Shown: piece by piece, positions 1 to 5,435 of the stretch
Layout of the letters: every line of letters begins with the position of its first letter
How positions within the stretch are numbered: position 1 is the first letter of the stretch
Source: Lachnospiraceae bacterium UBA1066
Lineage (GTDB): Bacteria; Bacillota; Clostridia; Lachnospirales; Lachnospiraceae
Length of the DNA stretch: 6,101 nt
Direction of reading: 5' to 3'
Assembly (NCBI GenBank): GCA_002316215.1
Contig: DCDB01000247.1
Span: 4,038 to 10,138 of the forward strand
Made by a program: the position numbers and the translations under genes
The notes under the pieces: generated by a model
The model's input: only the letters and a program-made list of their open reading frames with translations
What the model was told of the DNA's origin: nothing
The model's database searches: none

Positions 1-68
1 AAGCGGACAAAGAAAAAGCGGATAAAGAAAAAGCGGATAAAGAAAAAGCGGATAGAGAAAAGGAATAA
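1..68 (+). CDS. C-terminal tail of an upstream gene (possibly mazG by synteny), 5' truncated
   Basis: Reading from base 3, the frame stays open to a TAA at 66-68 and encodes an extremely charged tail of repeated ADKEK units ending in ADREKE. The other two forward frames give either an early stop or an implausible Arg/Lys/Ile string. Only this tail is visible, so no domain can be recognised. In many Firmicutes the gene before hup or rqcP is mazG, a nucleoside triphosphate pyrophosphohydrolase. That is inference from gene order only. The tail would form a soluble, mixed-charge helix or stay disordered. The next gene, hup, begins 142 bases downstream with its own promoter. I see no convincing intrinsic terminator between the two. 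Confidence 0.6.
   Translation, partial: ADKEKADKEKADKEKADREKE
3..62 (+). repeat. 15-bp tandem repeat, four copies, coding for ADKEK units
   Basis: Four head-to-tail copies of GCGGATAAAGAAAAA start at bases 3, 18, 33 and 48. The first copy has C instead of T at its sixth position, the second and third are identical, and the last has two substitutions (A to G) at its 9th and 15th bases. The period is a multiple of three, so gain or loss of units would keep the reading frame and only change the length of the charged C-terminal tail. The array may continue upstream of the window, because bases 1-2 (aa) match the end of another unit. Confidence 0.9.
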
Positions 69-125
69 AAAACGGCCCGGAACACTCAAAAACTCAGCCG
101 GAAGGCTGTACCGGCGGTGAAATTC

Positions 126-154
126 TTGACATTATATAGTAAACGCGATATAAA
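126..154 (+). promoter_or_regulatory. Sigma-A-type promoter of hup
   Basis: A perfect -35 hexamer TTGACA at 126-131 is followed after exactly 17 bases by TATAAA at 149-154, a five-of-six match to the -10 consensus. Transcription should start around 160-162, leaving a 5' leader of about 50 bases before hup. It is the strongest promoter match I found in the window, which fits the high expression usual for HU. Confidence 0.85.
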
Positions 155-157
155 TAG

Positions 158-181
158 TTATGAGTAACGTTAGCCTCATAA
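158..181 (+). promoter_or_regulatory. Inverted repeat at the hup transcription start, possible operator
   Basis: TTATGAG at 158-164 and CTCATAA at 175-181 form a perfect 7-bp inverted repeat with a 10-base spacer. A second palindrome, TAACGTTA (165-172), lies inside the spacer, slightly off-centre. The element begins 3 bases after the -10 box and covers the predicted start site. It therefore could act as a protein-binding site on DNA. A full RNA hairpin is less likely because the left arm may not be entirely transcribed. A shorter repeat, TTGAA/TTCAA (184-188 and 192-196), abuts the ribosome binding site. No regulator can be named. Confidence 0.35.
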
Positions 182-210
182 ATTTGAAATATTCAAGGAG
201 GGTTTACTAA

Positions 211-486
211 ATGAATAAAACAGAATTAGCAGCAGCGATCTCCCAGGAGACTGGTCTTTCAAAAAAAGATGCAGAAGCAGCTGTCAAGGCTTTTGTAGAT
301 GTTGTTACAAAAGAACTCGTAAAGGATGGCAAAGTCCAGCTGGTAGGATTCGGAACGTTCGAAGTTTCCAAGAGGGCAGCCCGCGAAGGAAGAAATCCGC
401 AGACGGGTACTTCGATGGAGATTAAGGCCTCCAAAGCTCCGAAGTTTAAGGCCGGAAAAGCACTTAAAGATGCTATTAACGGCTAA
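211..486 (+). CDS. hup: HU family nucleoid-associated DNA-binding protein
   Basis: This 91-residue protein is the size of bacterial HU, a dimeric histone-like protein that bends and compacts DNA. The N-terminal helices (residues 3-38) form the dimer body. They are followed by the hallmark GFGTFEV (46-52) and the DNA-binding arm with RxGRNPQTG (58-66), in which Pro63 is the residue that intercalates between base pairs in HU/IHF proteins. The C-terminus (PxFKxGKxLKDAI) is also typical. The start is well supported by AAGGAGG at 195-201, nine bases upstream. The gene has its own strong promoter and its own intrinsic terminator, so it may be made mainly as a short monocistronic RNA. HU rather than IHF is the expected identity in Firmicutes. 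Confidence 0.97.
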   Translation: MNKTELAAAISQETGLSKKDAEAAVKAFVDVVTKELVKDGKVQLVGFGTFEVSKRAAREGRNPQTGTSMEIKASKAPKFKAGKALKDAING

Positions 487-515
487 AAGTAATTCAGAGA
501 AGATAAAGTGGAACG

Positions 516-540
516 GGGGCTCGGCCGAGTCCCTTTTTTT
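516..540 (+). terminator. Intrinsic terminator after hup, directly upstream of the rqcP ribosome binding site
   Basis: GGGGCTC (516-522) pairs with GAGTCCC (527-533) through seven base pairs, one of them G-U, around a GGCC loop. Seven T residues follow at 534-540. It lies 29 bases after the hup stop codon. The rqcP Shine-Dalgarno starts only 9 bases after the T-run, and I see no promoter between, so rqcP probably depends on incomplete termination here. Confidence 0.88.
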
Positions 541-560
541 ATGCCTGCGGAGGAAATTGA

Positions 561-800
561 ATGCGGTTAGATAAATATCTTAAGGTTTCGCGTCTGATAA
601 AAAGACGCACGATTGCCAATGAGGCCTGCGACGCCGGGCGCGTGACAGTGAACGGAAAGACTGCAAAAGCTTCCGCCGACGTTGCGAAGGGAGATGTCAT
701 CGAAATCAGGTTCGGTGAAAAGCGCGTAAAGGTGGAAGTGACCGATGTGCTTGAAACGACAAAGAAGGAAAATGCCGCGGAGATGTACAAGTATCTCTGA
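561..800 (+). CDS. rqcP: S4-domain RNA-binding protein RqcP (YabO/Hsp15-like)
   Basis: This 79-residue protein consists of one S4 RNA-binding domain. It opens with MRLDKYLKVSRLIKRR, has the Arg/Lys-rich recognition helix at residues 8-16, and continues with the loop-strand segment GRVTVNG (26-32) and GDVIEIRFG (44-52), followed by a short basic/acidic tail. In Bacillus subtilis the homologue (YabO, renamed RqcP) binds the stalled 60S-like large subunit with RqcH and tRNA-Ala and supports addition of C-terminal alanine tails to nascent chains. The position next to divIC matches that of B. subtilis yabO. GGAGG at 549-553 lies seven bases before the ATG. The related heat-shock protein Hsp15 shares the fold, but size and context favour RqcP. 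The B. subtilis neighbours yabP and yabQ do not follow it here. Confidence 0.9.
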   Translation: MRLDKYLKVSRLIKRRTIANEACDAGRVTVNGKTAKASADVAKGDVIEIRFGEKRVKVEVTDVLETTKKENAAEMYKYL

Positions 801-831
801 AAAAGCGAAAAGCGGATACCGGATTGGGGGG

Positions 832-860
832 TTGATATTGCCTTGACCCTGATGTAAAAT
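832..860 (+). promoter_or_regulatory. Predicted sigma-A promoter upstream of divIC
   Basis: TTGATA at 832-837 (five of six matches) and TAAAAT at 855-860 (five of six) are separated by exactly 17 bases. Transcription would start near 867, about 20 bases before a possible small ORF at 888 and 90 bases before divIC. It lies in the non-coding gap between rqcP and divIC, where yabP and yabQ are found in sporulating relatives. Confidence 0.6.
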
Positions 861-887
861 AAACGCGTGACTTGGGGGAGCCTTGTC

Positions 888-953
888 ATGAACGGCGCGG
901 CCCGGAATGGATTCAAGAGCGTTTTCGGGAAGAAAGACCTTGAAACGGGGTAA
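888..953 (+). CDS. Possible 21-codon leader ORF in frame with divIC
   Basis: An ATG at 888 follows GGGAG (876-880) at a seven-base spacing. It opens a 21-codon frame beginning MNGAARNGF and ending KKDLETG, with TAA at 951-953. The stop is one codon before the divIC ATG and in the same frame. Its ribosome binding site looks at least as good as that of divIC itself. It could be a leader peptide that controls divIC by coupling, or the remnant of a longer divIC N-terminus cut off by a stop codon. It could equally be a chance frame: 21 codons is short and the sequence matches no family I know. Confidence 0.3.
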   Translation: MNGAARNGFKSVFGKKDLETG

Positions 954-956
954 AAC

Positions 957-1337
957 ATGGGGAGAAACAGCAGGACAGGAAAGACCCGCCGGAAAGCGGA
1001 GCTTAAAAATACAGAAGAACCGAGGAAGAGAAATACTGCACACAGCCGCAGGGCGGCCGCACGCAGCAACAGGACGGCGATGCTGCTCATTACATTTATC
1101 GTCTGCATAATTTTTACGGTTCTTCTCATCGAAGGCGTTAGCCTGAAGCAGAAGATCCTGGCAAATGAAGAAAAGAATGAACAGCTGACGGATGCTATCG
1201 CGGATGAGAGTGCAAGGACGGACAGCATTAAGGCTCTTGAAGAATACATGCAGACGGATGATTATATCAAACAGGCCGCAAAAGATAAGCTCGGGCTTAT
1301 TGAAGACGGAGAGATTGTATTCAAAAAAGCGGAATAA
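957..1337 (+). CDS. divIC: Septum formation initiator family protein, DivIC/FtsB-like
   Basis: This 126-residue bitopic membrane protein has a strongly basic cytoplasmic N-terminus (residues 1-41, rich in Arg and Lys) and a single transmembrane helix at about 42-58. An external coiled coil (about 62-97) follows, ending in the family signature EEYMQTDDYIKQAAKDKLG (90-108) and GEIVFKK (112-118). DivIC pairs with FtsL and DivIB in the Gram-positive divisome and helps trigger septal peptidoglycan synthesis. The start is the first ATG after an in-frame TAA at 951. Its ribosome binding site is weak (GGGG, 947-950, six-base spacing), which makes coupling to the small ORF upstream conceivable. A promoter lies at 832-860 and a hairpin with T-run follows the stop codon. 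spoIIE, often the next gene in sporulating Firmicutes, is absent. Confidence 0.93.
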   Translation: MGRNSRTGKTRRKAELKNTEEPRKRNTAHSRRAAARSNRTAMLLITFIVCIIFTVLLIEGVSLKQKILANEEKNEQLTDAIADESARTDSIKALEEYMQTDDYIKQAAKDKLGLIEDGEIVFKKAE

Positions 1338-1370
1338 GCCCTGAAAATGCAATGACTTTTATGGTGATCT

Positions 1371-1426
1371 GCCATGACCGGGAGAAGCTGGAAATGCTCT
1401 TTCCGCTCATGGCTTTTTTGTTTTTT
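1371..1426 (+). terminator. Intrinsic terminator (or attenuator) between divIC and tilS
   Basis: GCCATGA (1371-1377) pairs perfectly with TCATGGC (1407-1413). The stem continues imperfectly inward, for example CGG at 1379-1381 with CCG at 1403-1405, and AGC with GCT near the apex. Two runs of six T, interrupted by one G, follow at 1414-1426. The tilS ribosome binding site begins 4 bases later at 1430 and I see no good promoter in the gap, so tilS is probably transcribed by readthrough. Confidence 0.7.
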
Positions 1427-1440
1427 GATGAGGCGGACGG

Positions 1441-3027
1441 ATGATCGAGAAAGTAAGAAAATTCATGGAAGAGTATGCCATGCTGACGCCCGGGGATACG
1501 CTTATTGCCGGTATTTCCGGCGGAGCTGACTCTGTGTGTCTTTTCCATATCCTGTATGCCCTGAGCGGGAAAATGCATTTTTCATTTTCAGCAGTCCATG
1601 TCAATCACGGCATCCGCGGCGAAGAGGCGGAAAGGGACGCGGGATTCGTGCGGCGGCTCTGTGCGCAGTATGGGGTTCCGTTCAGCCTTTATTCTTATGA
1701 CGTGCCGAAGATGTCAGAAGAACAGGGACTTTCGGAAGAAGAAGCCGGCCGGATTGTACGGCGCAGGGCATTTGAAGCGGAGACGGAAAAGAGGGGAGCC
1801 GGAAAGATCGTCCTGGCGCACCATAAGGACGATATGGCGGAGACGCTGCTTCTTAATCTCTGCCGCGGCTCGGGAATGGAAGGCCTCGCGGGCATCCGGC
1901 CTGTGCGCGACAATGTTCTGCGTCCGCTGCTCTGCCTTTCAAAAGAAGAAATCCTCGGATGGCTGAAGGAACGGAAACTTCCGTACTGTACGGATTCGAC
2001 AAATCTTTCGTACGATTATGCAAGGAACAGGGTCCGCCTGGATATTCTTCCGGTACTTACGCAGGAGATTAATAAAAGGACGCCGGAACATATGGCGCAA
2101 GCCTCGCTTGCGGCGGGGGAAGCCGTTGATTTCCTGCGTGCGGAAGCCGCAAAGAGGAAGGCACAGTACGTTCGGGAAGTCCCCTGCAGGGAAGATGAAG
2201 ACGCATATGGGCGGAACGGAACTTTACGCGGGGCGGAAGACCCTTCTGTACACCCGGGACATACTTCTTTCGTGAGCACCGGTCCTTCTTCCAAAAACGA
2301 ACGATGCTTCTCTGCGGGCACCGGGCTTTTTGAAAATGAACCCCGGATTATGCAGGAGATGGCGATCCGCCTGGTCCTTGAGGAGCTGACGCCGCAGCTT
2401 AAGGACATTTCAAGGAAACACATCGAAGGAATCCTGATGCTTTGGGGCAAAGAAGCCTATAAAGAGATCCATCTGCCCTACGGAATCACCGCCCGGCGTG
2501 CACAGGACGGGATTCTCATTTATTCCGGCCGCGTTTCGAAATGCCGGTACGGAGACGGTGCAGCGGGCGCTTTTACGGCCGGCGTTCCGGCTGCCGGCAA
2601 GGCTGCTCCGGCAGAGGATACAGAGGAAAACCTTTCTGCCGGCACCGCGCTTCTTCCGGTGCCGGGCCGGCTTTCTTTCGGGCCATGGCGGATCGAGGCT
2701 TCCTGCGCCGACAGGCAAAACGAAACGATTCCAGAAAATAAGTATACGAAATGGTTTGATTATGATAAAATAAAAGACAAATTAACGGTCAGGTACCGTC
2801 GGCGCGGGGATTTTATCGTGATCCATCCGGACGGACGGAAAAAAAGCCTTTCAGATTACCTGACGGACATAAAGATGCCGAGAAATAAGCGGGACAGGAC
2901 GGTCTTACTTGCCAGGGGCAGTGAAGTATTGTGGCTCCCGGGCCTGCGCAGCGGTGAATCATGCCGTGTGGAGGAAAAGACGCGGCGTGTCCTGGAAATA
3001 CACTTTTCTGCGGAAAAAAGAATATAA
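1441..3027 (+). CDS. tilS: tRNA(Ile)-lysidine synthetase TilS
   Basis: TilS uses ATP to attach lysine to C34 of the tRNA-Ile CAU anticodon, converting its charging from Met to Ile and its decoding to AUA; it acts in the cytoplasm. The N-terminal PP-loop domain has SGGADS (26-31), HVNHGIRG (53-60), HHKDDMAET (127-135), RGSGMEGLAGI (142-152), RPLL (161-164), DSTN (185-188) and RNRVR (195-199). The C-terminal domain has RYRRRGDFI (451-459) and LSDYL..IKMPRNKRDR (471-487), then WLPGLRSGE. At 528 residues it is longer than most homologues, which are about 430-480. The extra length looks concentrated near residues 246-294 and in an Ala/Gly-rich stretch near 371-403. The start is supported by a modest GAGG (1430-1433). 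hpt follows after 27 bases. Confidence 0.95.
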   Translation: MIEKVRKFMEEYAMLTPGDTLIAGISGGADSVCLFHILYALSGKMHFSFSAVHVNHGIRGEEAERDAGFVRRLCAQYGVPFSLYSYDVPKMSEEQGLSEEEAGRIVRRRAFEAETEKRGAGKIVLAHHKDDMAETLLLNLCRGSGMEGLAGIRPVRDNVLRPLLCLSKEEILGWLKERKLPYCTDSTNLSYDYARNRVRLDILPVLTQEINKRTPEHMAQASLAAGEAVDFLRAEAAKRKAQYVREVPCREDEDAYGRNGTLRGAEDPSVHPGHTSFVSTGPSSKNERCFSAGTGLFENEPRIMQEMAIRLVLEELTPQLKDISRKHIEGILMLWGKEAYKEIHLPYGITARRAQDGILIYSGRVSKCRYGDGAAGAFTAGVPAAGKAAPAEDTEENLSAGTALLPVPGRLSFGPWRIEASCADRQNETIPENKYTKWFDYDKIKDKLTVRYRRRGDFIVIHPDGRKKSLSDYLTDIKMPRNKRDRTVLLARGSEVLWLPGLRSGESCRVEEKTRRVLEIHFSAEKRI

Positions 3028-3054
3028 GACCGTGACAGGATCAAAGGAGGCTGT

Positions 3055-3591
3055 ATGGGCGATGTCATCAGAGTCATGATATCGGAAGAGGAGATTGAAA
3101 AACGCGTTAAGGAACTCGGGGAAATCATCAGCCGTGATTACGCCGGAAAAACCCTTCACATGATCTGCGTCCTTAAGGGCGGCGTTTATTTTATGACGGA
3201 TCTTTCAAAAAGGATTTCGGAAGATGTTCCGGTTACGCTTGATTTTATGTCGGTATCAAGCTACGGCGACGATACGAAATCTTCCGGCGTCGTTCGGATC
3301 GTGAAGGATCTGGATCAGCCGCTGGAAGGAAAAGACGTTCTTTTGGTAGAGGATATTATTGATTCAGGCCGGACGCTTTATTATCTGATGGACATTATGC
3401 GCGGACGTCATCCGAAGTCGCTTAAGCTGTGCACGCTGCTTAATAAGCCGGACCGCAGGGAAAGAGATGTTAAAGTCGATTATACCGGCTTCATGATTGA
3501 AAATAATTTTGTCGTCGGCTGCGGGATGGATTATAAACAAAAATACAGGAACCTGCCCTATGTCGGGGCGGTCGAACGGATAGAGGAATAA
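3055..3591 (+). CDS. hpt: Hypoxanthine phosphoribosyltransferase
   Basis: This enzyme transfers the phosphoribosyl group of PRPP to hypoxanthine (and usually guanine), forming IMP or GMP in purine salvage. The 178-residue length is normal. The visible active-site elements, in order, are LKGG (40-43), the flexible-loop SSYG (68-71), the PRPP-binding motif VEDIIDSGRTL (98-108), the base-binding Lys131-Pro132 and Phe152-Val153, and Asp159 near the C-terminus. AAAGGAGG at 3043-3050 lies close to the ATG (four bases), but the next in-frame ATG (residue 8) is too far from it, so the first ATG is preferred. The gene lies between tilS and ftsH as in many Firmicutes. Only two bases separate its stop from the ftsH GTG, and the ftsH ribosome binding site lies inside its last codons. 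An xpt-like or pyrimidine PRTase is unlikely given these motifs. Confidence 0.96.
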   Translation: MGDVIRVMISEEEIEKRVKELGEIISRDYAGKTLHMICVLKGGVYFMTDLSKRISEDVPVTLDFMSVSSYGDDTKSSGVVRIVKDLDQPLEGKDVLLVEDIIDSGRTLYYLMDIMRGRHPKSLKLCTLLNKPDRRERDVKVDYTGFMIENNFVVGCGMDYKQKYRNLPYVGAVERIEE

Positions 3592-3593
3592 AA

Positions 3594-5435
3594 GTGACTG
3601 CAAAACCTTCTAAAAGCATTTTTATTTACGTGATACTTGTTGTGCTGATGGTCATGGCCTATTACTATATAACCGGCCATACAGATCAGAGCGCCGCCTA
3701 TACTTATCCGGAGTTTACACAGGCGCTTCAGAATCAGGAAGTTACGGCGGTCAATATCCGGCAGAATTCCCAGGTCCCGACTGGGCAGATCGTCATAACA
3801 CTGTCGGACGGGACGGTAAAACGTCTTAATGTTACGGACGTTAAGGATATCCAGAAGCTGCTTAAGGATTATGAAAGTGTGACGGTAACTGTAAGCGATG
3901 TGCCGCAGGAGAGCGTTTTCCTTACTTCTGTATTGCCGACGGTTTTTCTGGCGATTCTGATTATTTTCCTGTTTGTCATGATGAGCAGGCAGGCCGGCGG
4001 CGGAGCAAACGCGCAGATGATGAATTTCGGAAAAAGCCGTGCCCGCATGTCTACCGGAAAGGATCAGACGGTAACCTTCAGGGATGTTGCAGGACTTGAG
4101 GAAGAAAAGCAGGATCTTGAGGAAATTGTTGATTTCCTGAAGGAGCCTGCGAAGTATACGGGTGTCGGTGCCAGGATTCCTAAGGGCGTCCTTTTAGTGG
4201 GACCTCCCGGCACAGGAAAAACGCTGATTGCCAAGGCCGTTGCCGGAGAAGCTGGCGTTCCGTTCTTTTCCATTTCCGGTTCGGATTTTGTGGAAATGTT
4301 TGTCGGCGTCGGCGCCTCGAGGGTGCGCGATCTTTTTGAGGATGCGAAGAAGAATCATCCCTGCATTGTTTTTATCGATGAAATCGATGCGGTTGCCCGC
4401 CGGCGCGGAGCCGGCCTCGGAGGCGGTCACGACGAGCGCGAGCAGACGCTGAACCAGCTGCTTGTCGAGATGGACGGTTTCGGCGTAAATGAAGGGATTA
4501 TCGTTATCGCCGCAACGAACCGCGTGGATATCCTTGATCCCGCCATTTTAAGGCCGGGACGTTTTGACCGCAAGGTCGCTGTCGGGATGCCGGATGTCCG
4601 GGGCCGTGAGGAAATCCTTGCTGTCCATGCAAAGAACAAGCCGCTCGGCGATGACGTGGATTTAAAGCAGATTGCACAGACGACGGCCGGATTTTCGGGA
4701 GCGGATCTTGAGAATCTGCTGAACGAGGCGGCCATTTATGCAGCCAAGGCAGGGCGGTCTTTCATTGTGCAGGAGGATATTAAGTCCGCCTTCATCAAGG
4801 TGGGGATCGGCGCCGAAAAGCGCAGCAAGGTGATTTCGGATAAAGATAAAAGGATTACCGCTTATCACGAGGCCGGACATGCCATCCTTTTCCATGTCCT
4901 GCCGGATGTCGGCCCTGTTTACTCGGTCTCCATCATCCCGACGGGGATGGGAGCTGCCGGCTATACGATGCCGCTTCCTGAAAGAGACGAACTGTTCAAT
5001 ACGAGAGGGAAAATGCTTCAGGATATTACTGTCGGACTGGGCGGACGCGTGGCGGAGGAGCTTGTATTCGATGATATAACGACCGGCGCGTCTCAGGACA
5101 TAAAGACGGCTACGGCAACTGCGAAGGCGATGGTTACGAAGTACGGAATGTCTTCCCGGATCGGGCTGGTTTCTTACGATGACGATGCAGGAGAAGTATT
5201 CATCGGGCGCGATTTTGAAAAGACGCGCAGCTACAGCGAGCATGTCGCCACGGAAATTGACGGCGAGGTGAAGGCAATTATTGACGGGTGCTATGCTTCC
5301 GCGAAAAAGATTATTGTCGAACACCGGGATGTGCTCGATGCCTGCGCAGCCCTTCTGCTTGAAAAAGAAAAAATCGGCAGGACGGAATTTGAGGCACTAT
5401 TTAAGCAAAAGGAGTTTTTACCTGATGGAAAATGA
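3594..5435 (+). CDS. ftsH: ATP-dependent zinc metalloprotease FtsH
   Basis: FtsH is a hexameric membrane-anchored AAA+ protease that unfolds and degrades misfolded membrane proteins and short-lived regulators. The protein has 613 residues, a normal length. Transmembrane helix 1 (about 9-26), an external domain and helix 2 (about 113-130) precede the AAA+ module. That module carries Walker A GPPGTGKT (203-210), the pore motif FVG (236-238), Walker B FIDE (260-263), the sensor Asn309 and arginine fingers in RPGRFDR (320-326; Arg323, Arg326). The M41 peptidase domain has HEAGH (425-429) with the third zinc ligand Asp502 in GASQDI, where GASND is more usual. All catalytic residues are present. 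Translation starts at a GTG with GAGGAA (3583-3588) inside the end of hpt. The last 11 bases overlap the next gene. Confidence 0.98.
   Translation: MTAKPSKSIFIYVILVVLMVMAYYYITGHTDQSAAYTYPEFTQALQNQEVTAVNIRQNSQVPTGQIVITLSDGTVKRLNVTDVKDIQKLLKDYESVTVTVSDVPQESVFLTSVLPTVFLAILIIFLFVMMSRQAGGGANAQMMNFGKSRARMSTGKDQTVTFRDVAGLEEEKQDLEEIVDFLKEPAKYTGVGARIPKGVLLVGPPGTGKTLIAKAVAGEAGVPFFSISGSDFVEMFVGVGASRVRDLFEDAKKNHPCIVFIDEIDAVARRRGAGLGGGHDEREQTLNQLLVEMDGFGVNEGIIVIAATNRVDILDPAILRPGRFDRKVAVGMPDVRGREEILAVHAKNKPLGDDVDLKQIAQTTAGFSGADLENLLNEAAIYAAKAGRSFIVQEDIKSAFIKVGIGAEKRSKVISDKDKRITAYHEAGHAILFHVLPDVGPVYSVSIIPTGMGAAGYTMPLPERDELFNTRGKMLQDITVGLGGRVAEELVFDDITTGASQDIKTATATAKAMVTKYGMSSRIGLVSYDDDAGEVFIGRDFEKTRSYSEHVATEIDGEVKAIIDGCYASAKKIIVEHRDVLDACAALLLEKEKIGRTEFEALFKQKEFLPDGK

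Noticed and set aside
97..115. GCCGG/CCGGC hairpin as a terminator for the upstream gene
   Set aside because: Only five base pairs with a nine-base loop and no T-run afterwards, so it lacks the features of an intrinsic terminator.
541..570. Nine-codon ORF starting at ATG 541 and overlapping the rqcP start
   Set aside because: It has no ribosome binding site because a T-run lies directly in front of it, and it is too short to support.
907..1110. 67-codon forward frame upstream of and overlapping divIC
   Set aside because: It is in a different frame from divIC, is very rich in Arg and Gly, lacks a good ribosome binding site and overlaps the basic N-terminus of DivIC.
567..1352. Long antisense open frames (539-1249 and 567-1352, minus strand)
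   Set aside because: They run opposite rqcP and divIC, both clearly recognised proteins, and their translations resemble no family. They are by-products of codon bias on the + strand.
2738..2770. AT-rich patch with TATGAT and TAAAAT inside tilS as an internal promoter for hpt-ftsH
   Set aside because: No acceptable -35 hexamer is found 16-18 bases upstream of either candidate -10, and the patch encodes conserved TilS sequence.
2018..2773. Other forward and reverse frames of 66-144 codons inside tilS (for example 2018-2275, 2498-2773, 2016-2450 minus)
   Set aside because: All are out of frame with a TilS that has conserved motifs before and after them. I considered a frameshift, but the TilS frame is continuous and the C-terminal domain is intact.
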